Below are positions 31,192 through 39,667 of a stretch of DNA of 64,000 nucleotides, in pieces. The notes beneath the pieces are model-generated. The model searched no databases and had not been told where the DNA came from. It was given only the letters and a program-made list of their open reading frames with translations. The position numbers and the translations under genes were made by a program. The DNA is from KBS-83 sp051025295. Lineage in GTDB: Bacteria > Acidobacteriota > Terriglobia > Terriglobales > Acidobacteriaceae. Location: the NCBI GenBank assembly GCA_051025295.1, contig JBMGJV010000006.1. One strand, given 5' to 3'. Every line of letters begins with the position of its first letter. Within the stretch, counting starts at the first letter, position 1.

Positions 31192-31839
31192 TCAGCTCTC
31201 GCTCAGCGGGCGGCCGTGCTCTTCGCCGAAGACGGTCCGCGACGACGAGAAACGCCCACCGGAGAACTTCTCCGCCCCACTTCCATGCCCGATTCCGAGC
31301 AGCGCTACCGTCACGTAGCTGAGCGGCAACTTCAACGCATCATGGATCTTGTCGGGCTCAAAGCCTTCCATCGGCGCGGTGTCATAGCCCAGCACCTCGG
31401 CCATCAGCATCATGTGGGTGAAGGCGATCATCACCTGCCGATTCAGCCACATGGCGATGTTGGGGTGCTCGGACAGGTAGGGCGGAATGTTGGTCCGCGC
31501 CTGCTCGGCGTAGTTTTCCGGCATGCCGTTCTCACGGCCCATGCGCAGCATTTCGTCCAGATCGCCATTGCGCCAGCCATCTGCATCACCGCAGGCCACG
31601 ATCACCGCGCTGGCCTCGCCTACCTTTGGCTGATTGAAGCAGGCACTGCGCAGTCTGCGCTTCTGCTCCGCGGAGCGCACCACGACGAACCGCCACGGCT
31701 GCAGATTGTAGGCACTGGGCGCCTGCAGACCGGCATTCAGGATGCGGCGCAGATCATCCATCGGCATCGGCCGGCCATCAAAGGTCGGCGTCGCGCGGCG
31801 GTCCTCAATGGCCTTCGAGAGCGGCTTCTCCGTACTCAT
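31192..31839 (-). CDS. Nitroreductase-family flavoprotein
   Basis: FMN-dependent oxidoreductase of 215 residues. IEDRRATPTFDGRPMP near the N-terminus (Arg-rich FMN phosphate site), APSAYNLQPWRFVVVRS (FMN-binding) and YDTAPMEGFEPDKI in the C-terminal half are family hallmarks. Reduces nitro compounds or quinones with NAD(P)H in related proteins; the physiological substrate is unknown. Its GAAGTTC-rich 5' region up to 31896 separates it from a hypothetical gene. Confidence 0.9.
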   Translation of the reverse strand: MSTEKPLSKAIEDRRATPTFDGRPMPMDDLRRILNAGLQAPSAYNLQPWRFVVVRSAEQKRRLRSACFNQPKVGEASAVIVACGDADGWRNGDLDEMLRMGRENGMPENYAEQARTNIPPYLSEHPNIAMWLNRQVMIAFTHMMLMAEVLGYDTAPMEGFEPDKIHDALKLPLSYVTVALLGIGHGSGAEKFSGGRFSSSRTVFGEEHGRPLSES

Positions 31840-31896
31840 GCGATCTTGATGCAGAACTCTTTCTGCCGTTTGAACGGCGATACCTCGCGTTCTACC

Positions 31897-32901
31897 TTAG
31901 CTCTTCGGGATGGCGCTCATCGGCTGCTCAAGCGAGAACGGCGCACCGCCAGCAGCCGGGTCGGCAAACACCCAGAGTCCGTGGAAGGCGTCCCGCAGCT
32001 CCGGATGGAGCGCCAGCAGACCGCGCATCACAGCGATCGTCTGCGTGCGCGCGGCGACCGGATCAGTCGTTCCGGTCGCCGCGTAGTGCGCCACTAGGTC
32101 GAGCCCGCCCAACTGGTCGTCCGTCCGCAGGCTGGTCACGCGGTAGATCGCGCCATCCACGTTCACCGGCAGCGGCTCCGCTCCGGGCAGGTCCTTGGGC
32201 CGGGCTGCCTGCTGCTCGTCATTCAGTTTCTCGAGATTTGTGCTCGAAAAGAAGCCCGCCGGCTGCAGCAGGTAGCTCGCCGTCGCGTAGTAGAACCAGG
32301 CATTCCAGCCCTGCTTCTGCTGCGCGTACGTGCGCGCCTGGCGCCAGTACCAGAGCCCGTCATGGCCGGCTACAGCGAGCGGCTTGGGGAAGAACCCGGC
32401 GAGCTGCCACGGCCCGTTTGCCGCTCCCTGCTGCAGGAGTAAAGAGAGTTGCTGCGGCTTGGCCACACCGGTCGCATGGAGCAGGGCGAACGCAAACTGC
32501 CCCGGAGGCAGATGCTGGATCGAGAACGTCGTGTGCGTGATGTTGTCGGGCGAATCGCAGAAGAACTGCGTCTGCTCATCCCCGGGTTTGGCATCGCCCG
32601 CGTCCAGGCGGTAGACGGCATCCACGGTCAAGGTGGCCCCCGTCATCAGCGGCGTCAGGGCGGAAGAGGCGTTGGCGATGGCGTCGAAATGAGCTGCAAC
32701 GTCGGGCACCGTCGCGGCCCTCAGGTCGGCCGTACGGCCCGACTGGACATCGCGCCCGATCTGCTGCGCCGCCTGCACAATCGCCGAGCGTTCCGCCTCG
32801 TTCATCGCCGCCTGCGTCTTGCACGACACGCCAAGCGCGGGCAGTGCCAGGGAGAGCAGGGAAGTCGCAGCCAGAACACGGGTTGCCCGGGGCACAATCA
32901 T
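31897..32901 (-). CDS. Secreted protein of unknown function
   Basis: Protein of 334 residues, no recognised family. A clear signal peptide (ATRVLAATSLLSLALPALGV) is followed by a helical region with repeated Ala-rich segments (SAIVQAAQQIGRDVQSG, HFDAIANASSALTPLMTGAT) and a middle section with FCDSPDNITHTTFSIQHLPP. ATG 32901 with gtggtga upstream gives the secretion signal; a longer frame to 33036 adds an unlikely basic leader. It is divergent from the next gene, with a 120-bp shared upstream region. Confidence 0.75.
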   Translation of the reverse strand: MIVPRATRVLAATSLLSLALPALGVSCKTQAAMNEAERSAIVQAAQQIGRDVQSGRTADLRAATVPDVAAHFDAIANASSALTPLMTGATLTVDAVYRLDAGDAKPGDEQTQFFCDSPDNITHTTFSIQHLPPGQFAFALLHATGVAKPQQLSLLLQQGAANGPWQLAGFFPKPLAVAGHDGLWYWRQARTYAQQKQGWNAWFYYATASYLLQPAGFFSSTNLEKLNDEQQAARPKDLPGAEPLPVNVDGAIYRVTSLRTDDQLGGLDLVAHYAATGTTDPVAARTQTIAVMRGLLALHPELRDAFHGLWVFADPAAGGAPFSLEQPMSAIPKS

Positions 32902-33021
32902 GATCGGATCACCACTCGTCACAAGCCTTACTTCACCACACCGGCCTATTCCCGCGCAAAGCGGCAGGGTGCGAGCGCTTCGGCGGCTTGTGTAGTCTAT
33001 TGAGTGACGAAGGAGACTGCG

Positions 33022-33822
33022 ATGCTGTCTGGCCAACCCCGTCTCTTATTCATCCCGGCGCGCACATTGCCCCGGCTCGCCATCAGCCTTGCCGCGGTTG
33101 CGGTGTTTGGCGCCGGCGCTGTCGCCCAAGTGGCCACGCAGCCCGCCGGCCCCGTCGCTCCTTCCGTCAACGCCCCTGCCGCTCCGGCGGGGAATCCCGC
33201 GAAGACTGCGCATCACGCGGGCCGCAAAAAGTCTGCCGCCAAGGTCGAAGCTCCTGTTGAGCCCCCACCTCCGGCCGCACCGCTGCCACCTCCCAATGAA
33301 TTGCAGCAGCCAGCCGTTCCGGCCGTGGTCACTGTTGGCAAAGACGAGCTGGCGGTGAGGGCAGACAATGCGAGCCTGTCACAGGTCCTGCATCAGATTT
33401 CGTCGCAGACAGGGATGAAGCTGGATGGCGGCGTGAACGGGGACGATCGCGTCTTCGGCAGCTTCGGCCCAGGGGCACCCAAAGAGGTGCTGACCTCGCT
33501 ACTGAACGGAGCGGGCTACAACCTGGTGATGGTGGGCGATCTGCCCAACGGAGCCCCGCGTGAGCTGCTTCTGTCGCGCAGGACTGCCGAAGGCAGCGCA
33601 CCTCCGTCTGCCAATCCGCAGCCGCAGAGCAACGACAACGAAGAGGACAACAGCAATGATTTCGAGGAGGCGCCCTCGCCGCCCTCGATCATGCCCGCCG
33701 AGCCGCCGCCCCAGGGTCCGGGTGCCGGTGTTCCGCCCCAGGGGCGCACACCGCAGCAGATCTTCCTCGAGCAGCGGCAGCAGCAGCAACAACAGCAGCA
33801 GAATCCGCAACCACCGCAGTAG
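33022..33822 (+). CDS. Exported Pro/Gln-rich protein with an STN (secretin/TonB short N-terminal)-like domain
   Basis: Protein of 266 residues. Signal-like segment (LAISLAAVAVFGAGAVAQ), then an Ala/Pro/Lys-rich linker, a compact domain at about 105-187 (ELAVRADNASLSQVLHQISS, then GSFGPGAPKEVLTSLLNGAG) resembling the STN fold of secretins and TonB receptors, and a low-complexity acidic then Pro/Gln-rich tail. No secretin or TonB barrel follows. ATG 33022 has aaggag 7 bp upstream; an earlier GTG at 33004 is rejected. Role unknown; periplasmic assembly or binding is a guess. Confidence 0.75.
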   Translation: MLSGQPRLLFIPARTLPRLAISLAAVAVFGAGAVAQVATQPAGPVAPSVNAPAAPAGNPAKTAHHAGRKKSAAKVEAPVEPPPPAAPLPPPNELQQPAVPAVVTVGKDELAVRADNASLSQVLHQISSQTGMKLDGGVNGDDRVFGSFGPGAPKEVLTSLLNGAGYNLVMVGDLPNGAPRELLLSRRTAEGSAPPSANPQPQSNDNEEDNSNDFEEAPSPPSIMPAEPPPQGPGAGVPPQGRTPQQIFLEQRQQQQQQQQNPQPPQ

Positions 33823-33893
33823 CGATTGCTCAGCAGCCCCGGCCAGCAGCCCCGTTTAGATCGGAACGGTAGAGAGTGGGACGGGCGTCGTTG

Positions 33894-34079
33894 CTACGAC
33901 GCCTGGACCTGCACCTGCACCGAGTCCACTACCTTGCTGGACGCAACCGGATGCAGCGAGCGGGAATGCATGCGCAGCAGGGCGAAGATCCCCTGGCAGC
34001 AGGAATAGGCGAGAAGAACGCCAAACGCAAGAGCGGCAAGTACGGCACAAGTCAAACCAACGAAGTTCATCGCGTCCAT
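33894..34079 (-). CDS. Small single-helix membrane protein
   Basis: Open frame of 61 residues: one strong helix (VGLTCAVLAALAFGVLLAYS) with a vicinal Cys pair at its end (SCCQG), then a basic, Ser/Val/Gln-rich tail. Met codons at 34079 and 34070 are both possible starts. Codon use is GC-rich at third positions as in its neighbours. Function unknown; no family recognised. It is convergent with the STN-domain gene and divergent from uvrA. Confidence 0.5.
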   Translation of the reverse strand: MDAMNFVGLTCAVLAALAFGVLLAYSCCQGIFALLRMHSRSLHPVASSKVVDSVQVQVQAS

Positions 34080-34171
34080 AGTTCGATTCCCATTTTTCTG
34101 GCTGCGCCGCGGATCGAGCCGGGTCAGCCGTCGAGTCAACTGCCAACTGCTAAGGTGTTCATCGTCACGAA

Positions 34172-34198
34172 TGAGGAAGCGCTTGAGTCGCTTCTCAT
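34172..34198. promoter_or_regulatory. Inverted repeat upstream of uvrA
   Basis: Arms atgaggaagcg and cgcttctcat (one bulged base) surround the 7-base centre cttgagt. It lies in the 314-bp divergent space between the small membrane protein gene and uvrA, about 65-90 bp upstream of the candidate uvrA promoter. It could be an operator or chance; no known SOS box was matched. Confidence 0.35.
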
Positions 34199-34260
34199 CT
34201 GTTCTTGTCAAACGTGCCGGCACTTCTGTTGGAGGCAGCCAACGCCATTGTTACGGTGCG

Positions 34261-34290
34261 TTGACCCTCGTTTCTATTGCCGACTAAGAT
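34261..34290 (+). promoter_or_regulatory. Candidate sigma-70-type promoter for uvrA
   Basis: TTGACC at 34261-34266 and TAAGAT at 34285-34290 are separated by 18 bp. Together they lie about 100 bp before the uvrA start in a relatively AT-rich intergenic stretch. Confidence 0.5.
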
Positions 34291-34393
34291 ACGTAGAGCG
34301 GCAGCCTTCGTCGCCGCCTTTCCTGCGCGGTCCCATTACTTCGGCGTCTTCGATTCCTGGCAACCCGCAAGCGAGTTGACTGCAATATCACGC

Positions 34394-37264
34394 ATGCCGA
34401 TTACCCACATCACGGTTCGCGGCGCCCGCCAGCACAATCTGCGCGATATCAGCGTGCAGATCCCGCGCAACACCCTCACCGTCATCACCGGACTATCCGG
34501 CTCCGGCAAATCCTCGCTTGCCTTCGACACCATCTACGCCGAAGGGCAGCGCCGTTACGTCGAAACGCTCTCTGCCTACGCCCGGCAGTTCCTCGATCAG
34601 ATCGAGCGGCCCGATGTCGACTCCATCGAGGGCCTGAGCCCTGCGATCTCGATCGAGCAGAAGACCACCAGTCGCAGTCCGCGCTCCACCGTCGGCACTA
34701 TCACGGAGATCTACGACTACCTCCGCCTGCTCTACGCCTCGGTCGGCACGCCTCACTGCCCCAACTGCGGCCGTCCTATCTCTCGCCAGTCCGCCGAGCA
34801 GATCGTCGAGCGTGTGCTCGCGCTGCCAGCCGGCGAACGGCTGATCGTCTACGCGCCTATCGTCCGCGGTCGCAAGGGCGAGTTCAAAGATCTGCTCGAC
34901 ATGCTCGACCAGCAGGGATTCAAGGCCCGGGTGGATGGCGAGGTCCGTGACCTGGCCGACCCCATCTCGCTCGAAAAGCGCAAGAACCACACCATCGAAG
35001 CCATCATTGACCGCGTCATCCTGAAGCCCGGCGTCGAGAAACGTCTCGAAGCAGCGATCGCGAAGTCATTGCAGCTTGCAAATGGTCTGGTCCTGATCGG
35101 AACCGCGAATGGAGAGACGCTTTACTCCTCTTCCATGGCGTGTCCCGATTGCGGACTCGATGTCCCTAAGTTGGAGCCGCGCAGTTTTTCCTTCAATAGC
35201 ACGTACGGGGCATGCCCGGAATGTCACGGCCTCGGCAGCATTTACGACTTCGACGCGGCCAAGGTTGTTGTTGACTGGTCGAAGCCGCTGCTCGAGGGCG
35301 CGCTCGGCCCCGGCTCCGGCTCGCAGTACTTGGCGCGGCTGGTCAAACTTGCCGCACAGAAGTACAAAATCCCGATTCAGAAGCCGTTCGAGGAACTCAC
35401 CGAAAAGCAACAGGAGATGTTGCTCTATGGTCCCGGCGCAGAGGCTCCGCGCACCGGTTTCCATGGCGTCTTTCAGTGGCTGCGGGATTCGCTCGAAGAA
35501 TCGAAGTCCGACAGCTACCGCGAGTGGCTGCTCGGCTACATGTCGGCTGCGACCTGCCCGGCCTGCCACGGCAAGCGCCTGCGTCCCGCTTCGCTCGCCG
35601 TGAAGGTGCAGGAGCTCTCGATTGCAGACTTCACCAGCCTGCCGCTCAACCGCGCGCTCACCGCGGCGCGCGCGCTCTCGTTCAGCGATCGCGAGGCGCT
35701 CATCGCGGAGCGCCTGCGTCGCGAGGTCATCGAGCGGCTCGAATTCCTGAACGCGGTGGGGCTCTCGTACCTCTCGCTCGATCGGAATGCTGCCACGCTC
35801 TCCGGCGGCGAAGGCCAGCGCATCCGGCTTGCGACGCAGATCGGCTCGCGCCTGCGTGGCGTGCTCTACGTGCTCGACGAGCCGTCGATCGGACTGCACC
35901 AGCGCGACAACCAACGCCTGATCACTGCTCTCGAATCGCTGCGCGACCTCGGCAACACAGTGCTCGTCGTCGAGCATGACGAGGACACGATCCGCAGCGC
36001 CGACTATGTCCTCGACCTCGGCCCGGGGGCAGGCAAGCTCGGCGGCTATGTCGTCGCGGAGGGCACGCCGCAGCACATCATGGAGACACCGGAGTCGCTG
36101 ACGGGGCGTTACCTGTCGGGCGAGACTGGCATCCTGCACCGACTGGCGCCGCGACCCGTGGGCAATGGCTGGATCACGGTCGAGGGCGCGAAGAGCCACA
36201 ACCTGCGCAACGTGACCGCGCGCTTTCCGCTCAACGTCATGACGGTCGTGACTGGCGTCTCTGGTTCGGGCAAGAGCACGCTTGTCAACGACATCCTCTA
36301 CCGCTCACTAGCGCAGACGCTCTACGACTCGCGTGAGGCTCCGGGTGAGCACAAGGCCATCAAGGGTGTTGAGCAGATCGACAAGGTCATCCGCATCGAC
36401 CAGTCGCCGATCGGCCGCACGCCGCGCTCGAACCCGGCGACCTACACCGGCGTGCTCTCGGCCATCCGCGACATCTTCGCGATGCTGCCCGAGTCGCGCG
36501 AACGCGGCTACAAGCCGGGGCGCTTCTCCTTCAACGTGACGGGTGGTCGCTGCGAGGCCTGTCAGGGCGATGGGCAGAAGCGTATCGAGATGAACTTCCT
36601 GCCCGACGTCTACGTCATCTGCGATGTCTGCAACGGGCGGCGTTTCAACCAGGAGACGCTCGCGGTCAAGTTCAACGGCTACTCCATCGCGGACATTCTC
36701 GACCTCGCCATCGAAGATGCTCTGCCCGTCCTCAAGGACATCCCGCAGGTGCGGCAGAAGCTGCAGACGCTGGTCGATGTGGGGCTCGGCTACGTGCACC
36801 TCGGGCAGGCCGCGACGACGCTTTCCGGCGGCGAGGCGCAGCGGATGAAGCTGGCCCGGGAGCTCTCGAAGCGGCAGACCGGCAAGACGCTCTACGTGCT
36901 GGACGAGCCCACCACCGGGCTGCACTTCGACGACGTGCGCAAGCTGCTCGAGGTGCTGCACCGGCTGACCGACCTGGGCAACACGGTGCTGATCATCGAG
37001 CACAACCTCGACGTGATCCGTAATGCCGACTGGATCCTCGATCTTGGACCGGAGGGCGGTGAGGACGGCGGCAGCATCGTCGCCGAGGGCACCCCTGCGC
37101 AGGTCGCGCAGGTCTCCGGCTCGCACACGGCCGAGTTCCTGCGCCGCTACTACCCGCTTACGGAGAGCAGCGCTGCCGCCCCCTCCAGCAACGGCGGTGA
37201 GGGCCAGTCAGGGGCTCCCGCTGTAAAGAAGAGCACCCGTCGGCGTTCTGTTACAGTCCAATAG
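34394..37264 (+). CDS. uvrA: Excinuclease ABC subunit A (UvrA)
   Basis: DNA damage-recognition ATPase of nucleotide excision repair, 956 residues. It starts with the family sequence ITHITVRGARQHNL and has two ABC modules: Walker A GLSGSGKSS near residue 33 and GVSGSGKST in the second half, with signatures LSGGEGQR and LSGGEAQR. Two zinc-finger regions are seen: CPDC then CPEC, and CEAC then CDVC. ATG 34394 is chosen because it begins the conserved N-terminus; a frame open from 34277 adds an unrelated leader. The C-terminus has a Ser/Gly-rich tail ending in a basic cluster. Likely its own promoter (see 34261). Confidence 0.97.
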   Translation: MPITHITVRGARQHNLRDISVQIPRNTLTVITGLSGSGKSSLAFDTIYAEGQRRYVETLSAYARQFLDQIERPDVDSIEGLSPAISIEQKTTSRSPRSTVGTITEIYDYLRLLYASVGTPHCPNCGRPISRQSAEQIVERVLALPAGERLIVYAPIVRGRKGEFKDLLDMLDQQGFKARVDGEVRDLADPISLEKRKNHTIEAIIDRVILKPGVEKRLEAAIAKSLQLANGLVLIGTANGETLYSSSMACPDCGLDVPKLEPRSFSFNSTYGACPECHGLGSIYDFDAAKVVVDWSKPLLEGALGPGSGSQYLARLVKLAAQKYKIPIQKPFEELTEKQQEMLLYGPGAEAPRTGFHGVFQWLRDSLEESKSDSYREWLLGYMSAATCPACHGKRLRPASLAVKVQELSIADFTSLPLNRALTAARALSFSDREALIAERLRREVIERLEFLNAVGLSYLSLDRNAATLSGGEGQRIRLATQIGSRLRGVLYVLDEPSIGLHQRDNQRLITALESLRDLGNTVLVVEHDEDTIRSADYVLDLGPGAGKLGGYVVAEGTPQHIMETPESLTGRYLSGETGILHRLAPRPVGNGWITVEGAKSHNLRNVTARFPLNVMTVVTGVSGSGKSTLVNDILYRSLAQTLYDSREAPGEHKAIKGVEQIDKVIRIDQSPIGRTPRSNPATYTGVLSAIRDIFAMLPESRERGYKPGRFSFNVTGGRCEACQGDGQKRIEMNFLPDVYVICDVCNGRRFNQETLAVKFNGYSIADILDLAIEDALPVLKDIPQVRQKLQTLVDVGLGYVHLGQAATTLSGGEAQRMKLARELSKRQTGKTLYVLDEPTTGLHFDDVRKLLEVLHRLTDLGNTVLIIEHNLDVIRNADWILDLGPEGGEDGGSIVAEGTPAQVAQVSGSHTAEFLRRYYPLTESSAAAPSSNGGEGQSGAPAVKKSTRRRSVTVQ

Positions 37265-37344
37265 AAATCCGGCCGGATTCGCTGCAGATCGGCTGGCTAC
37301 TGCTCGACTCTGCACCCGCCGGAGTCGCCTGCGAGAGACGCGCG

Positions 37345-38391
37345 ATGCCGATTGATCCCAGTCATCTGCCCCCTTCCGACTCCGGACCCGCTACCTACGA
37401 CGTGTTCCCCTCCGGCGGGCAGGATCATGCTCCGCTGCCCGTTGTCACGATCGAGACCGCGCCCCTGCCTGCGGCGGTGCCGAACCTCGGTCACTCCGCA
37501 CTCTTTGCCGTTTTCGTTTTGCTTTCCGGCGTACTGGCGGCGGTCCCGTCCGGGCTCAGCCTGCACTACGCGACACGCCTGCTGCATGAAAGCGGCGACA
37601 AGCTGACCACCGATCCGCGCTTCCTGCTGCCGGTGGAGGCGCTGATCTACGGCATCGCGGTCGCTGCCAGCATCCTCATCTTCCCGCGCATCTGGGGCCG
37701 CTCCTTCGGCCAGGGCGTGCACTGGCGCGCGGTTCACACCAGCAAGCGGTGGTGGCTGCTGGTGGGCATCGGCGTGGTCACGAGCGCGGTGGTGCAGGTA
37801 CTGTCGAACTTCCTGCCCATTCCAAAAGAGCTGCCGATCGACAAGCTGTTCACGCAGTCCCTCGGTGTGTGGCTGATCGCCATCTTCGGAGTGACCATCG
37901 CACCAGCGTTTGAAGAACTCGCCTTCCGCGGCTTTCTGTTGCCCTCGCTGGCGACCGCATGGGACTGGGTCGCGCAGCGCGGCAGCCGTGCCCGCGCCAA
38001 GGCCACCGCAGTGAGCGAATGGGAGCAGCAGGCTGCCACCTACGCCACACTGCCGCCTGTGGGCGCCAGCGTCTTCCATCGCTACGCTCACGGCGATGGC
38101 GACCGGGAGAGCGCTCTCTCGAGCGATCCCGCGTGGAGCATGCCCGCGATCGTCTTTTCGACGGTCATCACCAGCATCGGCTTTGCTCTGCTGCATGGCG
38201 CGCAACTCGCGCACTCCCTCGCGCCGCTCGGCGTGCTGTTCGTCGTCAGTTGCGTGCTCTGCATCACGCGGCTGCGCTTCCACTCGCTGGCCGCCAGCAC
38301 CGTGGTTCATTCGATGTACAACCTGACCATCTTCGCCATGTTGTTCATCGGCACAGATGGCTTCCGTCACTTGGATAAGGTGGGGAAGTGA
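37345..38391 (+). CDS. CPBP-family intramembrane metalloprotease with enlarged loop
   Basis: Polytopic protein of 348 residues. Catalytic-type motifs are E190-E191/R195 (EELAFRG), H284 (FALLHGAQ) and H322/N326 (HSMYN), fitting CPBP (Abi/CAAX-type) proteases. About 90 residues separate the first and second motifs, including a hydrophilic insert (roughly 207-262); the family spacing is usually much shorter. The Pro-rich N-terminus of about 45 residues is probably cytoplasmic. Its stop overlaps the pyrE start as GTGA. Confidence 0.88.
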   Translation: MPIDPSHLPPSDSGPATYDVFPSGGQDHAPLPVVTIETAPLPAAVPNLGHSALFAVFVLLSGVLAAVPSGLSLHYATRLLHESGDKLTTDPRFLLPVEALIYGIAVAASILIFPRIWGRSFGQGVHWRAVHTSKRWWLLVGIGVVTSAVVQVLSNFLPIPKELPIDKLFTQSLGVWLIAIFGVTIAPAFEELAFRGFLLPSLATAWDWVAQRGSRARAKATAVSEWEQQAATYATLPPVGASVFHRYAHGDGDRESALSSDPAWSMPAIVFSTVITSIGFALLHGAQLAHSLAPLGVLFVVSCVLCITRLRFHSLAASTVVHSMYNLTIFAMLFIGTDGFRHLDKVGK

Positions 38392-38999
38392 GCGCCTCCA
38401 ACCCGTCGCACCGTCAGCAACTGCTCACCCTGCTGGCTCGGCAGTCGTTCAAGCTGGGTGATTTCAAGCTCGCCTCGGGCGCACGCAGCGACTACTACAT
38501 CGACTGCCGCACCACCACGCTTGACGCCGAAGGCGCGCGCCTGACCGGCCTTGCCATCCTCGACCTGCTGGCCGAACACCGGCTGCATCCGCACGCAGTC
38601 GGCGGGCTCACAATGGGGGCGGATCCGATCGTCTCCGCTGTATCGATCGCCAGCGCGCAACGGCGTGTCGAGGGCGAGAGCCAGCGGCTGGTTCATGGTT
38701 TCCTGGTGCGCAAGGCAGAGAAGCAGCACGGCACCGGGCGTCGGGTCGAAGGCTTCGTGGAGGAGCAGGCACCGGTGCTCATCGTCGATGACGTGTGCAC
38801 GACGGGTGGCTCAACCATCACCGCGATTGAGGCCGCACACGCGGCGAACATGCGCGTGGTCGCGGTGGTCTGCCTGGTCGAACGCACGGAAGCGGGCGGA
38901 CGTCCCGCGGTCGAGGCAGCCGCACCGGGAGCGCCGTTTCTGCGCCTGTTCACTGCCGACGATGTTCGCGCCGAGCACGTGAAGCACATGCCGATGTAA
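38388..38999 (+). CDS. pyrE: Orotate phosphoribosyltransferase
   Basis: Converts orotate and PRPP to OMP in pyrimidine synthesis, 203 residues. It has SDYYIDCR near the N-terminus, the GLTMGADPI segment, and the PRPP-binding motif VLIVDDVCTTGGSTITAIE. The GTG start at 38388 is coupled to the CPBP gene stop. Ends HVKHMPM. It faces the convergent ubiX gene 75 bp away, with no strong terminator seen between them. Confidence 0.93.
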   Translation: MSASNPSHRQQLLTLLARQSFKLGDFKLASGARSDYYIDCRTTTLDAEGARLTGLAILDLLAEHRLHPHAVGGLTMGADPIVSAVSIASAQRRVEGESQRLVHGFLVRKAEKQHGTGRRVEGFVEEQAPVLIVDDVCTTGGSTITAIEAAHAANMRVVAVVCLVERTEAGGRPAVEAAAPGAPFLRLFTADDVRAEHVKHMPM

Positions 39000-39073
39000 A
39001 GCTGCAAGTCAGCCAGTTGGCAGACTCAGCAGAGTGTCATCCTCAGCGCAGCGATGGACCTGGATGGCAGTCG

Positions 39074-39667
39074 CTACTCCGCGCCCGGCGACCACACGTA
39101 AGCGCCTGGCTGCGGCAACCCGAAGTGCGCGAGCACACGCTGCACGAACGAACGCACCATCTCCTCGGTTGTCCGCGGCTCGTTGTAGAACGACGGGATT
39201 ACCGGGAAGATGGTCGCGCCAGCGTCCGCCGCAAGCTGCATGTTCCGCAGATGGATTTTGTTGAGCGGCGTCTCGCGCACGCACAGGACTAGCGGCCGCC
39301 GTTCCTTCAGGCACACATCCGCCGCGCGTTCGATCAGGTTGCCGGCCATGCCGTTCGCAATGCCAGCCAGCGTGCCCATGGAACAGGGAAGCACGATCAT
39401 GCCCGCGCACGGATAGCTGCCACTCGCAATCGAAGCGCCGATGTCATTCTCGACGTGCTGCTTTGTCTTACGCGCCGGTGTGCCCAGCAGCTTGGTGATG
39501 AGGTCGTTGCGACCAGAGAGGTGCAGCTCCTCCGCGATCACGCGCAACGCGCTTTCGCTGGCAACGAAGTCGACTCCTGTCACACGCTCATCGACTTCGA
39601 GGGCGCGGAGCATCTCGCGTCCCAGGGCCGCGCCGCTCGCTCCTGTTACCGCGACGGTGACATTCAT
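39074..39667 (-). CDS. ubiX: Flavin prenyltransferase UbiX
   Basis: Makes prenylated FMN, the cofactor of UbiD-type decarboxylases; 197 residues. VTVAVTGASGAALG begins the family, with SYPCAGMIVLPCSMGTLAGI (FMN and substrate site) and RRPLVLCVRETPLNKIHLRN further on. ATG 39667 overlaps the purB stop (ATGA). No ubiD homologue is in the window. A longer upstream opening lies inside purB and is rejected. Confidence 0.95.
   Translation of the reverse strand: MNVTVAVTGASGAALGREMLRALEVDERVTGVDFVASESALRVIAEELHLSGRNDLITKLLGTPARKTKQHVENDIGASIASGSYPCAGMIVLPCSMGTLAGIANGMAGNLIERAADVCLKERRPLVLCVRETPLNKIHLRNMQLAADAGATIFPVIPSFYNEPRTTEEMVRSFVQRVLAHFGLPQPGAYVWSPGAE

Noticed and set aside
33775..33815. CAG/CAA trinucleotide run as a possible microsatellite or regulatory repeat
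   Set aside because: It is in frame and encodes the Gln-rich tail of the STN-domain protein, ordinary low-complexity coding sequence.
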